DNA of 64,000 nt from Sagittula sp. P11 (lineage in GTDB: Bacteria > Pseudomonadota > Alphaproteobacteria > Rhodobacterales > Rhodobacteraceae), in NCBI RefSeq assembly GCF_002814095.1, contig NZ_CP021913.1:4408501-4472500 (forward strand). The letters are read 5' to 3'. Made by a program: the position numbers and the translations under genes. Within the stretch, counting starts at the first letter, position 1; every line of letters starts with the position of its first letter. A model generated the notes under the pieces. That model was not told the DNA's origin. It did no database searches and saw only the letters and a list, made by a program, of their open reading frames with translations. Positions 1-7,961 of this stretch are shown in pieces.

Positions 1-1647
1 CAGCTCCTGGGGGCACTCGCCATGGCGCGCGGGGCGGTCGCCGAGATGGAGACAGGCGAGGGCAAGACCCTGACCGCGACGCTGACCGTGGGCGCCGCGG
101 GGCTTGCCGGCATCCCCGTTCACGTGGTCACGGTCAACGACTACTTGGCCGAGCGGGATGCCGCGACGATGCAACCGCTGTTCGACCGCCTCGGGCTAAG
201 CGTCGGCGTGCTGAAACACGGGATACCGCCGCCGGAACGCCGGCGCATCTACCGGCGCGACATCGTCTATGCGTCGAACAAGGAGATCACCTTCGACTAT
301 CTCCGTGACCGGGTGAAGCTGGGCGGCCCCCCGCAGAACGCCGCCCTGAAGCTGCGTCAGTTCCTCGACCCGATGGGGCAGGGCGAACTGCCGGTCATGC
401 GGGGCCTGCATTTCGCCATCGTCGACGAGGCCGACAGCGTCCTGATCGACGAGGCCCGCACGCCGCTGATCCTGTCGCGCGAAACCGACGCGGAGTCCGA
501 ACGCATCTGGGCGGAAACCGCTTGGATGCTGGCGCGTCAGATGTTCGAGGGGCGTCACTACAAGCTGCACCGCCGGGAGCGCCGCATCGAACTGACGGAC
601 CGCGGCAAGGCGCGGCTGGAGACGCTCGGCCTGCAACGCGGCGGCATCTGGGCGAACCGGATCCGGCGAGAGCAGGCGGTCACGCAGGCGCTGACAGCCC
701 GGTATCTCTTTACCAGGGGCGACCAGTACATCGTGTCGGACGGCAAGGTGGTGATCGTCGATGAGTACACCGGCCGCATCATGGAGGAACGCTCCTGGAA
801 CGACGGCATGCACCAGCTGGTCGAGGCCAAGGAAGGGGTGGAGATCACGCCGCGAAAGGACGTCCTGGCCCGTATCACCTACCAGCGCTTCTTCCGCCGT
901 TACCGGCATCTGGCGGGCATGACCGGCACCGCGCGCGAGGTGGCGTCGGAACTGTCCACCGTCTACAGGCTGAACGTGGTTTCCATCCCGACCAACGCGC
1001 GGTCGAAGCGGCGCTTTCAACGCATGCAGCTTTTCCCGACAGCCGCCGCCCGCTGGCGTGCCGTGGCGGAGCGGGCGCTTGCCCTCTCGCGCGCAGGGCG
1101 CCCGGTTCTGATCGGCACACGCTCTGTCGAGGCGTCGGAACAGGCCTCGGAACACCTGCACGAGCTCGGCGTCGAGCACGATCTTCTGAACGCCCGCAAC
1201 GAAGCCGAAGAGGCCGGGATTATTGCCCGGGCCGGTGAGGCGGGGCGGGTCACGGTGGCCACCAACATGGCCGGGCGCGGCGTCGACATCGCGCTGGGTG
1301 AAGGTGTGGCCGAACGCGGCGGCCTGCATGTCATCCTGACCGAGCGGCACGATTCCAAGCGCATCGACCGCCAGTTGGTCGGGCGCACCGCAAGGCGCGG
1401 CGAACCGGGTTCGAGCCAGCCCATGTTGTCGCTGCAGGACGGTATCCTCGAACACACCTCTGCCGGCAAGGGCTGGCTGGCGACCGTAGCCCGCATGCCC
1501 GGCGGCATCGGCCGCCTTGCGGCCCGCATCCTCTTCCGCCGCGCACAGAAACGCGCCGAACGAAACCACGCACGTGCCCGACGCATCCTACTGGATCAGG
1601 ATCGCCGGCTGGGGACGATGCTTGCCTTCAGTGGAAAACCGGAATGA
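1..1647 (+). CDS. SecA-like accessory translocase ATPase, short form (5' end outside window)
   Basis: Member of the SecA superfamily of ATPases that push proteins through a membrane channel. The frame is open from base 1 and reads the usual SecA lead-in before Walker A (ETGEGKT), so the N-terminus, about 80 residues in normal SecA, lies upstream of the window. Walker B with the SecA extension (VDEADSVLIDEARTPLI), the GMTGTA motif, TNMAGRGVDI and the QLVGRTARRGEPGSS arginine-finger motif are all present. The protein stops about 70 residues after the last motif, so most of the helical scaffold and wing domains and the C-terminal zinc tail are missing, and the preprotein cross-linking domain is short. 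It overlaps the next gene, a periplasmic adaptor, by 4 bases (ATGA), suggesting a dedicated export apparatus. It is unlikely to be the housekeeping SecA. Confidence 0.85.
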   Translation, partial: QLLGALAMARGAVAEMETGEGKTLTATLTVGAAGLAGIPVHVVTVNDYLAERDAATMQPLFDRLGLSVGVLKHGIPPPERRRIYRRDIVYASNKEITFDYLRDRVKLGGPPQNAALKLRQFLDPMGQGELPVMRGLHFAIVDEADSVLIDEARTPLILSRETDAESERIWAETAWMLARQMFEGRHYKLHRRERRIELTDRGKARLETLGLQRGGIWANRIRREQAVTQALTARYLFTRGDQYIVSDGKVVIVDEYTGRIMEERSWNDGMHQLVEAKEGVEITPRKDVLARITYQRFFRRYRHLAGMTGTAREVASELSTVYRLNVVSIPTNARSKRRFQRMQLFPTAAARWRAVAERALALSRAGRPVLIGTRSVEASEQASEHLHELGVEHDLLNARNEAEEAGIIARAGEAGRVTVATNMAGRGVDIALGEGVAERGGLHVILTERHDSKRIDRQLVGRTARRGEPGSSQPMLSLQDGILEHTSAGKGWLATVARMPGGIGRLAARILFRRAQKRAERNHARARRILLDQDRRLGTMLAFSGKPE

Positions 1648-2465
1648 CACGTATGTTGCCCGTCCCCAGCGTCCTCAAGACCTGCTTCGCCTTGATGCTC
1701 GCCGCGCCCGCGACAGCCGAGACCTTCGACTGCGTGATCACCCCTGCGGTCACCATCGACGTCGGCTCGCCCGTGTCGGGGCTGCTGGACAAGGTCCTGG
1801 TGGATCAGGGCGACACGGTGGAAAGCGGCCAGGTCATCGCCCGCCTGCATTCGGAGGTCGAGGCCAAGGCCGTCGAACTCCTGCAGCTTCAGGCCCGCAG
1901 CACCGCCGGGATCGAGGCGCAGGAAAGCCGCCTGGCACTTGCGCAGAAGCAGCTGGACCGGGCACGCGACCTGATGGAACGGCGGGTCGGCACGCTCGAA
2001 CGGCTCGAAGCGGCAGAGGCCGAGGTGGAGGTCATCACCCGCGAACGTGCCATGGCGCAGCTCCAGCACGAGGTGACGGGGCTCGAACTGGAACGCGCAC
2101 AGGCGCAACTGGAACAGCGCGTGATCCGCAGCCCGCTGGACGGCATCGTGGTGGCCCGTCACTTGTTCGACGGCGAATTCCTCGGGACCGAGAACAGCGT
2201 GGTGTCTCTGGCTCAGGTCGATCCGCTGCACGTCGAGGCGTTCCTGCCGGTCACCGCCCACCCGATGCTGAGCCCCGGCATGACGCTGACCGTCACCCCC
2301 GAAGCGCCGTTGTCAGGCACGTTTTCGGCGCAGGTGGACGTGATAGACCGGGTCTTCGACGCGGCCTCCGGCACGTTCGGCATCCGGCTGACCCTGCCGA
2401 ACCCGGGCAACGCGATCCCGGCGGGCCATCGCTGCGAGGTCGAAGTGCCATTGCCGGGCCAGTGA
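1644..2465 (+). CDS. HlyD/RND-type periplasmic adaptor (membrane fusion) protein
   Basis: A 273-residue periplasmic adaptor. Residues 1-25 form a signal peptide ending near ATAETF. A biotinyl-lipoyl half-domain follows (VSGLLDKVLVDQGDTVESGQ), then a coiled-coil hairpin of about 100 residues rich in Glu, Gln and Leu, the second lipoyl half (RSPLDGIVVARHLFDGEFL) and a beta-barrel ending the protein. This is the order of HlyD/AcrA-family adaptors linking an inner-membrane pump to an outer-membrane channel. The start codon overlaps the SecA-like gene's stop (ATGA), so the two are translationally coupled. No inner-membrane pump or TolC gene lies downstream; any partner would be upstream of the window. 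The pairing with a SecA-like ATPase instead of a transporter is the odd feature. Confidence 0.85.
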   Translation: MTRMLPVPSVLKTCFALMLAAPATAETFDCVITPAVTIDVGSPVSGLLDKVLVDQGDTVESGQVIARLHSEVEAKAVELLQLQARSTAGIEAQESRLALAQKQLDRARDLMERRVGTLERLEAAEAEVEVITRERAMAQLQHEVTGLELERAQAQLEQRVIRSPLDGIVVARHLFDGEFLGTENSVVSLAQVDPLHVEAFLPVTAHPMLSPGMTLTVTPEAPLSGTFSAQVDVIDRVFDAASGTFGIRLTLPNPGNAIPAGHRCEVEVPLPGQ

Positions 2466-2654
2466 CATCGGGTTTCATGAGCGATCCGTCTCTGGGAAGG
2501 GACGGTTTGACCAGCCGCGGCGACAAGCGCGACTTTGGATAATCCGAACCAGAGAAGATGAAATCCGTAATTTTCCCGAACCGGGTTCATGCTTAAGGTG
2601 ACGGGACGCACCGGGCCGGATGACACGCCCGGCATCGGGACAAGGGGACACCGC

Positions 2655-3929
2655 ATGACCGTTGAAACCGTCGACACGCTGGTCATCGGCGCAGGACAGG
2701 CCGGAGTTGCCATGAGCGAACACCTGTCGCGTCACGGTATCGGCCATGTCGTGCTCGAAAAGGACCGGATCGCCGAACGCTGGCGGACGGGCCGCTGGGA
2801 CTCGCTCGTCGCGAACGGTCCGGCGTGGCACGACCGGTTTCCCGGCCTGACCTTCGACGAGGGCGGAGAGGCATTCGTCCACAAGGACAGCGTGGCCGAT
2901 TATTTCGAACGCTACGCCGCCCGCATCGATGCGCCGATCCGCTGCGGAGTCGAGGTTCGTCGTGTCTCGCGTCTGAAGGGCCGACCGGGCTTCCGGGTCG
3001 AGACGTCGGCAGGTGAGTTCCGGGCGCAGTCTGTCGTCAGCGCCACGGGGCCGTTCCAAGTTCCGGTGATCCCGGCGGTCATCCCGCCCGAGACGCCCGT
3101 GCACCAGATCCACTCCGCCGACTACCGCAACCCCGACGATCTGCCGCAAGGCGCCGTCCTTGTCGTGGGCGCCGGATCGTCGGGCGTGCAGATCGCCGAC
3201 GAGCTGAACAGGGCAGGGCGCAAGGTCTACCTCTCGGTCGGACCGCACGACCGGCCGCCACGCCGGTACCGCGGCCGCGACTTCGTCTGGTGGCTGGGCG
3301 TGCTTGGCAAGTGGGACATGGCCGCGCCCGCGCCCGGCACCGCGCATGTGACGATTGCCGTCAGCGGCGCGCGGGGCGGCGAGACGGTGGATTTCCGCAG
3401 GCTGGCGCATGAGGGGCTGACCCTCGTGGGGCGGACGGAACGCTGCGAGAACGGCATCCTTTACTTCGCGCCCGACCTGGCGACGAACGTCGCGCGCGGC
3501 GATGCCAACCTGCTCTCGCTGCTCGACGAGGCAGATGCCTACGTGGCGGCAAACGGGCTCGACCTGCCGGAAGAGCCCGAGGCCCGCATCTTCCCCGATG
3601 ACCCGGACTGCATGACCCATCCGCTGGCTGAGCTCGACCTGGCACAAGCGGGGATCGGCACGGTGATCTGGGCGACGGGTTATGCGCTCGATTATGGCTG
3701 GCTGGACGTGGATGTGCTGGACGAGACCGGCAAGCCCCGCCACCAGCGCGGCGTTTCCCCGGTGCGGGGGCTGTACTTTGTCGGGCTGCCGTGGCTGTCC
3801 CGGCGCGGATCGAGCTTTATCTGGGGCGTCTGGCACGACGCGGCGCATGTGGCCGACCAGATCGGGATACAGAAGACATACGAAACCTATGACGCGCAGG
3901 CCGGTGGCCTTGGCGCGGCGGCAGAATGA
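2655..3929 (+). CDS. FAD-dependent oxidoreductase, flavin monooxygenase (CzcO/YUC-like) type
   Basis: A two-dinucleotide-binding flavoprotein that probably oxygenates or oxidises a small amine or carbonyl compound using FAD and NADPH. The FAD Rossmann motif GAGQAG lies at residues 11-16, and a second GxGxxG (VVGAGSSG) near residue 172 should bind NAD(P)H. The late ATG near residue 330-340 (WATGYALDYGW) is typical of class B flavin monooxygenases. The start at 2655 was preferred over one 66 bases upstream because an AGGGGA ribosome-binding site sits just before it and the FAD motif then falls at the usual distance. The stop overlaps the downstream Rid gene (ATGA), so it leads a three-gene operon. 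Substrate unknown. Confidence 0.8.
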   Translation: MTVETVDTLVIGAGQAGVAMSEHLSRHGIGHVVLEKDRIAERWRTGRWDSLVANGPAWHDRFPGLTFDEGGEAFVHKDSVADYFERYAARIDAPIRCGVEVRRVSRLKGRPGFRVETSAGEFRAQSVVSATGPFQVPVIPAVIPPETPVHQIHSADYRNPDDLPQGAVLVVGAGSSGVQIADELNRAGRKVYLSVGPHDRPPRRYRGRDFVWWLGVLGKWDMAAPAPGTAHVTIAVSGARGGETVDFRRLAHEGLTLVGRTERCENGILYFAPDLATNVARGDANLLSLLDEADAYVAANGLDLPEEPEARIFPDDPDCMTHPLAELDLAQAGIGTVIWATGYALDYGWLDVDVLDETGKPRHQRGVSPVRGLYFVGLPWLSRRGSSFIWGVWHDAAHVADQIGIQKTYETYDAQAGGLGAAAE

Positions 3930-4372
3930 GAAGGACCCGCAAGGTGGCCCATACCCGCATACGCAAGTTCAACACGCGCGACACCTACCCCGAGCAGTCG
4001 CTGGACAACGACCTCTGTCAGGCCGTTGTCACACGGGGCGGCCGGACGGTCTGGCTGCGCGGTCAGTGTCCGCAGGACCTCGACACGGCAAGGAACATCG
4101 ACAGCCACGATCCGGTCGAGCAGACCCACAAGGTCATGCAGAACATCCGCCAGCTGATCGAGGAGGCGGGCGGCGAGATGGCGCACCTCGTTAAGGTGGT
4201 CGTCTACATCACCGACGTGCGGCACCGCGAAGCCGTCTATCGTACGATGGGCGAATACCTGAAGGGGGTACATCCGGTGTCCACCGGCCTCGTGGTGCAG
4301 GCGCTTGCCCGGCCCGAGTGGCTGGTCGAGATCGACGGCACCGCAGTCATTCCCGACGAGCACGAGGGGTGA
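3926..4372 (+). CDS. RidA/YjgF/UK114 (Rid) family protein
   Basis: A small trimeric-barrel protein of the Rid family, whose RidA members hydrolyse reactive enamine or imine intermediates. It is 148 residues, slightly longer than RidA (about 128) because of an N-terminal extension. The family core is clear: a Gln-rich stretch after the SHDPVEQTHKVMQNI helix, then VVVYITDVRHREAVYRTMGEYL and a final VEIDGTAVI strand. The arginine that RidA uses to bind the carboxylate (in its PARS segment) appears to be replaced by a PVSTG segment, so this is probably one of the Rid1-7 subfamilies and not true RidA. It overlaps the flavoprotein gene by 4 bases and is 4 bases upstream of DUF1028. Likely a helper or dedicated hydrolase of the pathway. 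Confidence 0.85.
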   Translation: MRRTRKVAHTRIRKFNTRDTYPEQSLDNDLCQAVVTRGGRTVWLRGQCPQDLDTARNIDSHDPVEQTHKVMQNIRQLIEEAGGEMAHLVKVVVYITDVRHREAVYRTMGEYLKGVHPVSTGLVVQALARPEWLVEIDGTAVIPDEHEG

Positions 4373-4376
4373 GGTC

Positions 4377-5051
4377 ATGACGTTTTCCCTGGTGGCGCGC
4401 TGCGCCGAGACCGGCATGTTCGGCGTCGTGATCTCTTCGTCCTCGCCGGCCGTGGCGGCGCGATGTTCCTACGCCCGGGCGGGCGTGGGCGCCGTGGCAT
4501 CGCAGAACATCACCGACCCGACCCTCGGCCCGCTGGCGCTGGAGCTTATGGCGTCGGGTGAAAGCGCGGCCCAGGCCATCGAAGCCCTGCGCCGCGACGG
4601 GTCGTTCATGGACTACCGGCAGGTTCTGGCGGTGGATGCCAGCGGCGGGACCGCGATCCATTCGGGCGCAAAGGCGCTCGGGATCTGGACGGAGGTGCAG
4701 GGGCTGGACGCGGCCTCAGGCGGCAACCTTCTTGCAAACGAAGGCGTGCCGCAGGCGATGGTGGATGCCTACGCCGTCGCAACGGGTCACATCGGCGACC
4801 GGCTGATCGCGGCCCTTCGCGCCGGTCTGGCTGCGGGCGGAGAGGCCGGCCCAGTGCATTCCGCCGGGCTGAAGATCGTCGACAAGGTGTCCTGGCCGGT
4901 GGCCGACCTGCGCTGCGACTGGACCGAGGATTGCCCGATCGAGGCCGTCGCCACCGCCTGGGAGGTCTACAAGCCGCAACTCGACGCCTACGTGCAAAGG
5001 GCGCTCGACCCGCGCGAGGCCCCGTCCTACGGGGTTCCCGGCGACCAGTAA
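4377..5051 (+). CDS. DUF1028 family protein, Ntn-hydrolase fold
   Basis: A 224-residue protein recognised as DUF1028, a family predicted to have the N-terminal nucleophile hydrolase fold. It begins MTFSLVARCAETGMFGV, the family hallmark. After Met removal Thr2 would be the N-terminal nucleophile, which implies an amidohydrolase activity (inference from family fold). The glycine-rich ASQNITDPTLG and the conserved DYRQVLAVDASGGTAIHSG segment also fit. The start was set at 4377, 4 bases after the Rid stop with GAGGT upstream; a longer reading has no support. It is the last gene of the flavoprotein-Rid operon and is convergent with an ArgE-like deacylase. Physiological substrate unknown. Confidence 0.85.
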   Translation: MTFSLVARCAETGMFGVVISSSSPAVAARCSYARAGVGAVASQNITDPTLGPLALELMASGESAAQAIEALRRDGSFMDYRQVLAVDASGGTAIHSGAKALGIWTEVQGLDAASGGNLLANEGVPQAMVDAYAVATGHIGDRLIAALRAGLAAGGEAGPVHSAGLKIVDKVSWPVADLRCDWTEDCPIEAVATAWEVYKPQLDAYVQRALDPREAPSYGVPGDQ

Positions 5052-5086
5052 CGGTTGCCATTGCCGAGCAGGGGGACGCGGGAAGG

Positions 5087-6256
5087 CTACCCTGTAGTCG
5101 ACGCCGGGCGTTCCTTGCAGAAGGCGGCCGCGGCACGCTCCAGAAACCGGCGGCATTCGGCAAGTTGCTCTGCCTCGATGAACTCGTCGGGCTGGTGGCC
5201 CTGAGCCATGTCGCCTGGGCCGCACACGACCACAGGCACGTCAAGACGTTCCGCGAAAAGCCCGCCTTCCGTGCCGAAACTCAGCCAGCAGGGACGCGCG
5301 GTCTCCGGCAGGCAGCCGGTCATCCTCTGGACCGCCGGAGCCGCGGCATCGGTGGTCAGGCCGGGATAGGAAAGCAATTCCTTCACAGTCAACCTGCATC
5401 CGTCGGGAAGCGCATCGTCCAGTTCCTGCGCCATGGTGCGGATGCGGGCGTCGAGGGCCGCGGCGTCCTCCGACGCGGGAAAGCGGGTCTCGAACAGCAT
5501 GGTCGCCTCCGATGGCACCACGTTCACGGCAGTGCCGCCTGACAGGACCCCGACATGCACACTCGAATACGGGACGGAGTAGCCGTCCTCGCGGACGCCG
5601 TCCCGCGCAAGATCCTCCTGCATCCGGCGCAGACCGGCCATCAGGTCGCCCAGGGCGTGCAGCGCGTTCACCGCTAGCGGCGCCTCGGCACTGTGACGCG
5701 CGATCCCGCGCGACCGGGCACGGTAGGCCGTCTTCCCCTTGTGCCCGAGGCCGATGTTCATCGAGGTCGGCTCTCCGACCAGCACCAGATCCGGGTGGAT
5801 GCCGCGTTCGGCGATGGCGGCCAGCATGGGACGCACCCCGACGCAACCGACCTCCTCGTCGTAAGAGAGCGCGATCCACAAGGGCTTTGCCAGGTCCTGC
5901 ACAATCTCCGGTGTTTCGATCAGGTCCATGACGCAAGCCACAAAGCCCTTCATGTCTGTGGTGCCGCGCCCATGCAGCCGTTCGCCCCGCCAGGTCAGTT
6001 CGAAAGGCGGCACCGTCCAGTCCTGGCCCTCCACCGGGACCACGTCGAGGTGCGCAGACAGCATCAGACCGCCCGGCATATCGGGTCCGAAGCGGGCGAG
6101 CAGGGCGGCCTTGTTGCCCGTCTCATCGGGAAACGTCTCGACCACGGCCCCGGCGGCCGAGAGCGCATCCACAAGCCCGTGCACCAGGTCAAGGTTGCCT
6201 GCGCTGCTGATCGTCGGATGGGAGACGAGATGTTCCAGCCAATCTATCGCTCTCAA
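5087..6256 (-). CDS. M20 family deacylase, acetylornithine deacetylase (ArgE)-like
   Basis: A zinc-dependent M20 metallohydrolase of 389 residues that cleaves N-acyl amino acids; ArgE-type by length and motifs. Visible metal ligands include HLDVVP, GRGTTDMKG, the catalytic DEEVGCVG pair, VGEPTSM and a C-terminal GHQPDEF. The frame extends further upstream but has no family similarity there. A TTG start at 6256 is chosen because a GGAGG ribosome-binding site sits 7 bases before it and the protein then begins RAIDWLEHLVSHPTISS, as in ArgE. It faces the DUF1028 operon and lies downstream of the LysR gene on the same strand. ArgE in a normal arginine context would sit with other arg genes; none is here, so a catabolic N-acyl or related substrate is more likely. 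Confidence 0.85.
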   Translation of the reverse strand: MRAIDWLEHLVSHPTISSAGNLDLVHGLVDALSAAGAVVETFPDETGNKAALLARFGPDMPGGLMLSAHLDVVPVEGQDWTVPPFELTWRGERLHGRGTTDMKGFVACVMDLIETPEIVQDLAKPLWIALSYDEEVGCVGVRPMLAAIAERGIHPDLVLVGEPTSMNIGLGHKGKTAYRARSRGIARHSAEAPLAVNALHALGDLMAGLRRMQEDLARDGVREDGYSVPYSSVHVGVLSGGTAVNVVPSEATMLFETRFPASEDAAALDARIRTMAQELDDALPDGCRLTVKELLSYPGLTTDAAAPAVQRMTGCLPETARPCWLSFGTEGGLFAERLDVPVVVCGPGDMAQGHQPDEFIEAEQLAECRRFLERAAAAFCKERPASTTG

Positions 6257-6476
6257 AACCGCGCCTCCGCTATCCTGCCCCTGAGTTGCAGGGCGACCAT
6301 GAACCACCTGAACCCGGCAGAGCCTTCCCGGTCGACCCTGTGGCCCATGCGCGAAGCTGTAGCGCAGGCCACGATCAAACGCAAAACGCCTGCGGAGCTC
6401 GCGTCGTATGCAGAAGCAGGGCATGGGCGCCCGTCAAACCGGTCCAAAGCCGCCGGTCTGGTGACCGACCGAGGTG

Positions 6477-7415
6477 TCAACTTGGCGCGGAGAGTGGCGC
6501 CTCCATCCCGGGGACGTTTCCATCGGAGATCAGCGTTCGGCAGTGGTCACAGAAGGTCGAGACAAGCCGCGTCGGCTGTCGGCGTGCAACCCTCAGTAGC
6601 CCGATCTGCATCGGTTGAGGGTTTCCTTCGATCCGCAGGAGCGACACATCCCGCCCGTCCATCGCCCGGGTCGACCGCGGACGGACATTGGCGATCGCAT
6701 AGCCGAAATCGTTGGCGGCCATGGTCCGGATGACGTCGGAATGGGGAATGCGCGCAGCGATGCGCGGCGCAAGCCCCTCCCGCGCGAAGAGCCCGAGGAA
6801 ATAGTCACGCGACAAGGGCAGGTCGAGGAGGATGAGCCCGTACCGGGACAGTTCCTCCAGCGTGATTGCCGTCCGTGCCGCCAGCGGATGGCTCTGTGCC
6901 ACGATGGCGTAGGGAGGCAGTTCCGCCAGAGGTTCGAAATCGAATTCGTCCGGAACCATCAGATCGTAGCCGAGCGCCACGTCCAGTTCGGCGCTTGCCA
7001 GCCTGTTCAGCAGGGCTTCCTGGTCGGCCACCTCCGGCAAGACCCGCGCACCGGGATAACGTGCCGCGAAACTCTGGGACACCTCCGGCAGGATCATCGG
7101 CGCAAGCGTGACGAGACACCCGAGCGCCAGTGTGCCGCGCACCGTCTCGCTGGCCTCCGACGCCGTCTGATACAGCCGGTTCGCTTGATCCAGAAGCAGC
7201 TTCGCCTCCGCCAGCAACTGCCGCCCGACGGGTGTCAGAGACAGACCCTGCGCGTGACGGCGCAGGAAAAGCTGGGCACCCAGTTCGCTTTCCAAATGGG
7301 AGATGGCGGTGGAGATCGACGGCTGCGAGATGTTGATCCGTTCCGACGCCAGCTTGATCGAACCGGATTCGGCGGCCGCGATGAAATACTCGATCTGGCG
7401 AAAGGTGAACCTCAT
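6477..7415 (-). CDS. LysR family transcriptional regulator
   Basis: A 312-residue LysR-type regulator. Residues 1-60 form the winged HTH (RQIEYFIAAAESGSIKLASERINISQPSISTAISHLESELGAQLF, shown here only as the pattern FxxxAESGSI...SQPSIS), followed by LTPVGRQLL and a periplasmic-binding-protein-like effector domain. It is encoded upstream of the M20 deacylase with 220 bases between them, and is the only regulator near the flavoprotein-Rid-DUF1028 operon, so it probably controls that catabolic set in response to its substrate. The ligand cannot be read from the sequence. Confidence 0.85.
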   Translation of the reverse strand: MRFTFRQIEYFIAAAESGSIKLASERINISQPSISTAISHLESELGAQLFLRRHAQGLSLTPVGRQLLAEAKLLLDQANRLYQTASEASETVRGTLALGCLVTLAPMILPEVSQSFAARYPGARVLPEVADQEALLNRLASAELDVALGYDLMVPDEFDFEPLAELPPYAIVAQSHPLAARTAITLEELSRYGLILLDLPLSRDYFLGLFAREGLAPRIAARIPHSDVIRTMAANDFGYAIANVRPRSTRAMDGRDVSLLRIEGNPQPMQIGLLRVARRQPTRLVSTFCDHCRTLISDGNVPGMEAPLSAPS

Positions 7416-7751
7416 GGCGCCTCCGGTGGCGGAACCGCACGTCGCGAGGCGCGGTCTTGACGCACGACTGATAGGGCCATGCGTTGGGAGTTGTCACCCG
7501 GAAACCCGACCTTCGGTGGAAGTCAGCTTGCGCCAGCTATGTGTGTGCGTTCGTTCTTCGGCACCGACGTGCTGATGGGCGGCCAGGGACCGTATCATAG
7601 AGAAACAGAACGCCTGTCAGTGAGTTTTGGCCTGTACTGGAACGCGTGCAAACTGAAGGCTCACCCATGCGGCAGGGTTTCCCAGACCGGGCTGCCGGCT
7701 GCACAGAGCAAAGTCTCGCAGCCCGAGGTGTTAGCCTACATCTTGAAGATT
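7416..7751. other. Intergenic stretch between LysR gene and the island's left end
   Basis: About 336 bases without a supportable gene. It contains the presumed promoter region of the LysR gene (minus strand) and the chromosome flank of the integrated island. No hairpin with a U-tract, tRNA or convincing small ORF was seen. Confidence 0.5.
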
Positions 7752-7801
7752 TTGGCTCCGGCGGTAGGGATCGAACCTACGACCAATTGATTAACAGTCA
7801 A
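7752..7801 (+). repeat. attL: displaced 3' fragment of tRNA-Asn (50-bp direct repeat)
   Basis: Fifty bases identical to 21405-21454. They correspond to the tRNA-Asn sequence from the CCA end through the T arm to the anticodon loop, and then diverge (A then G here, A then C in the intact tRNA gene). The fragment cannot fold as a tRNA. It marks the left boundary and the recombination core. Confidence 0.95.
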
Positions 7802-7870
7802 GCGACGATATTTATTCGGTTGGTGCATGGTGCTGCGGTTAGTCAGCAAAAACAAGTGTTTGCACCTATT

Positions 7871-7945
7871 TTGCAACGATAATCAATCGGTTGACAGTGC
7901 GCCAGAATGCGTCTTAGTGACAATGCGCGTTGCAAAACGTTGCAA
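7871..7945. promoter_or_regulatory. Putative integrase arm-type sites, left end
   Basis: Three copies of the octamer CGTTGCAA: one inverted at 7871-7878 (TTGCAACG) and two direct at 7928-7935 and 7938-7945, all between the left attachment core and the recombinase start codon. The same paired octamer recurs near the right core (21328, 21339) and, inverted, at 11646 and 11658. Position and repetition fit arm-type binding sites for the recombinase; assignment is inference. Confidence 0.5.
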
Positions 7946-7961
7946 AAACGGAGCGAGACAG

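Noticed and set aside
196-1569. Long minus-strand open frame opposite the SecA-like gene
   Set aside because: It is a shadow of a high-GC gene; the plus strand has clear SecA motifs.
1596-2261. Minus-strand frame opposite the HlyD-type gene
   Set aside because: No motif or ribosome-binding site; the plus strand encodes the adaptor with full family features.
5087-6424. Longer 445-residue version of the M20 deacylase
   Set aside because: The first 56 residues look non-coding, while a TTG with a strong GGAGG matches the ArgE start.
7753-7801. tRNA-Asn gene at the left end of the island
   Set aside because: Only the 3' half is present; the 5' half and D arm are replaced by unrelated sequence, so it is an attachment-site fragment.
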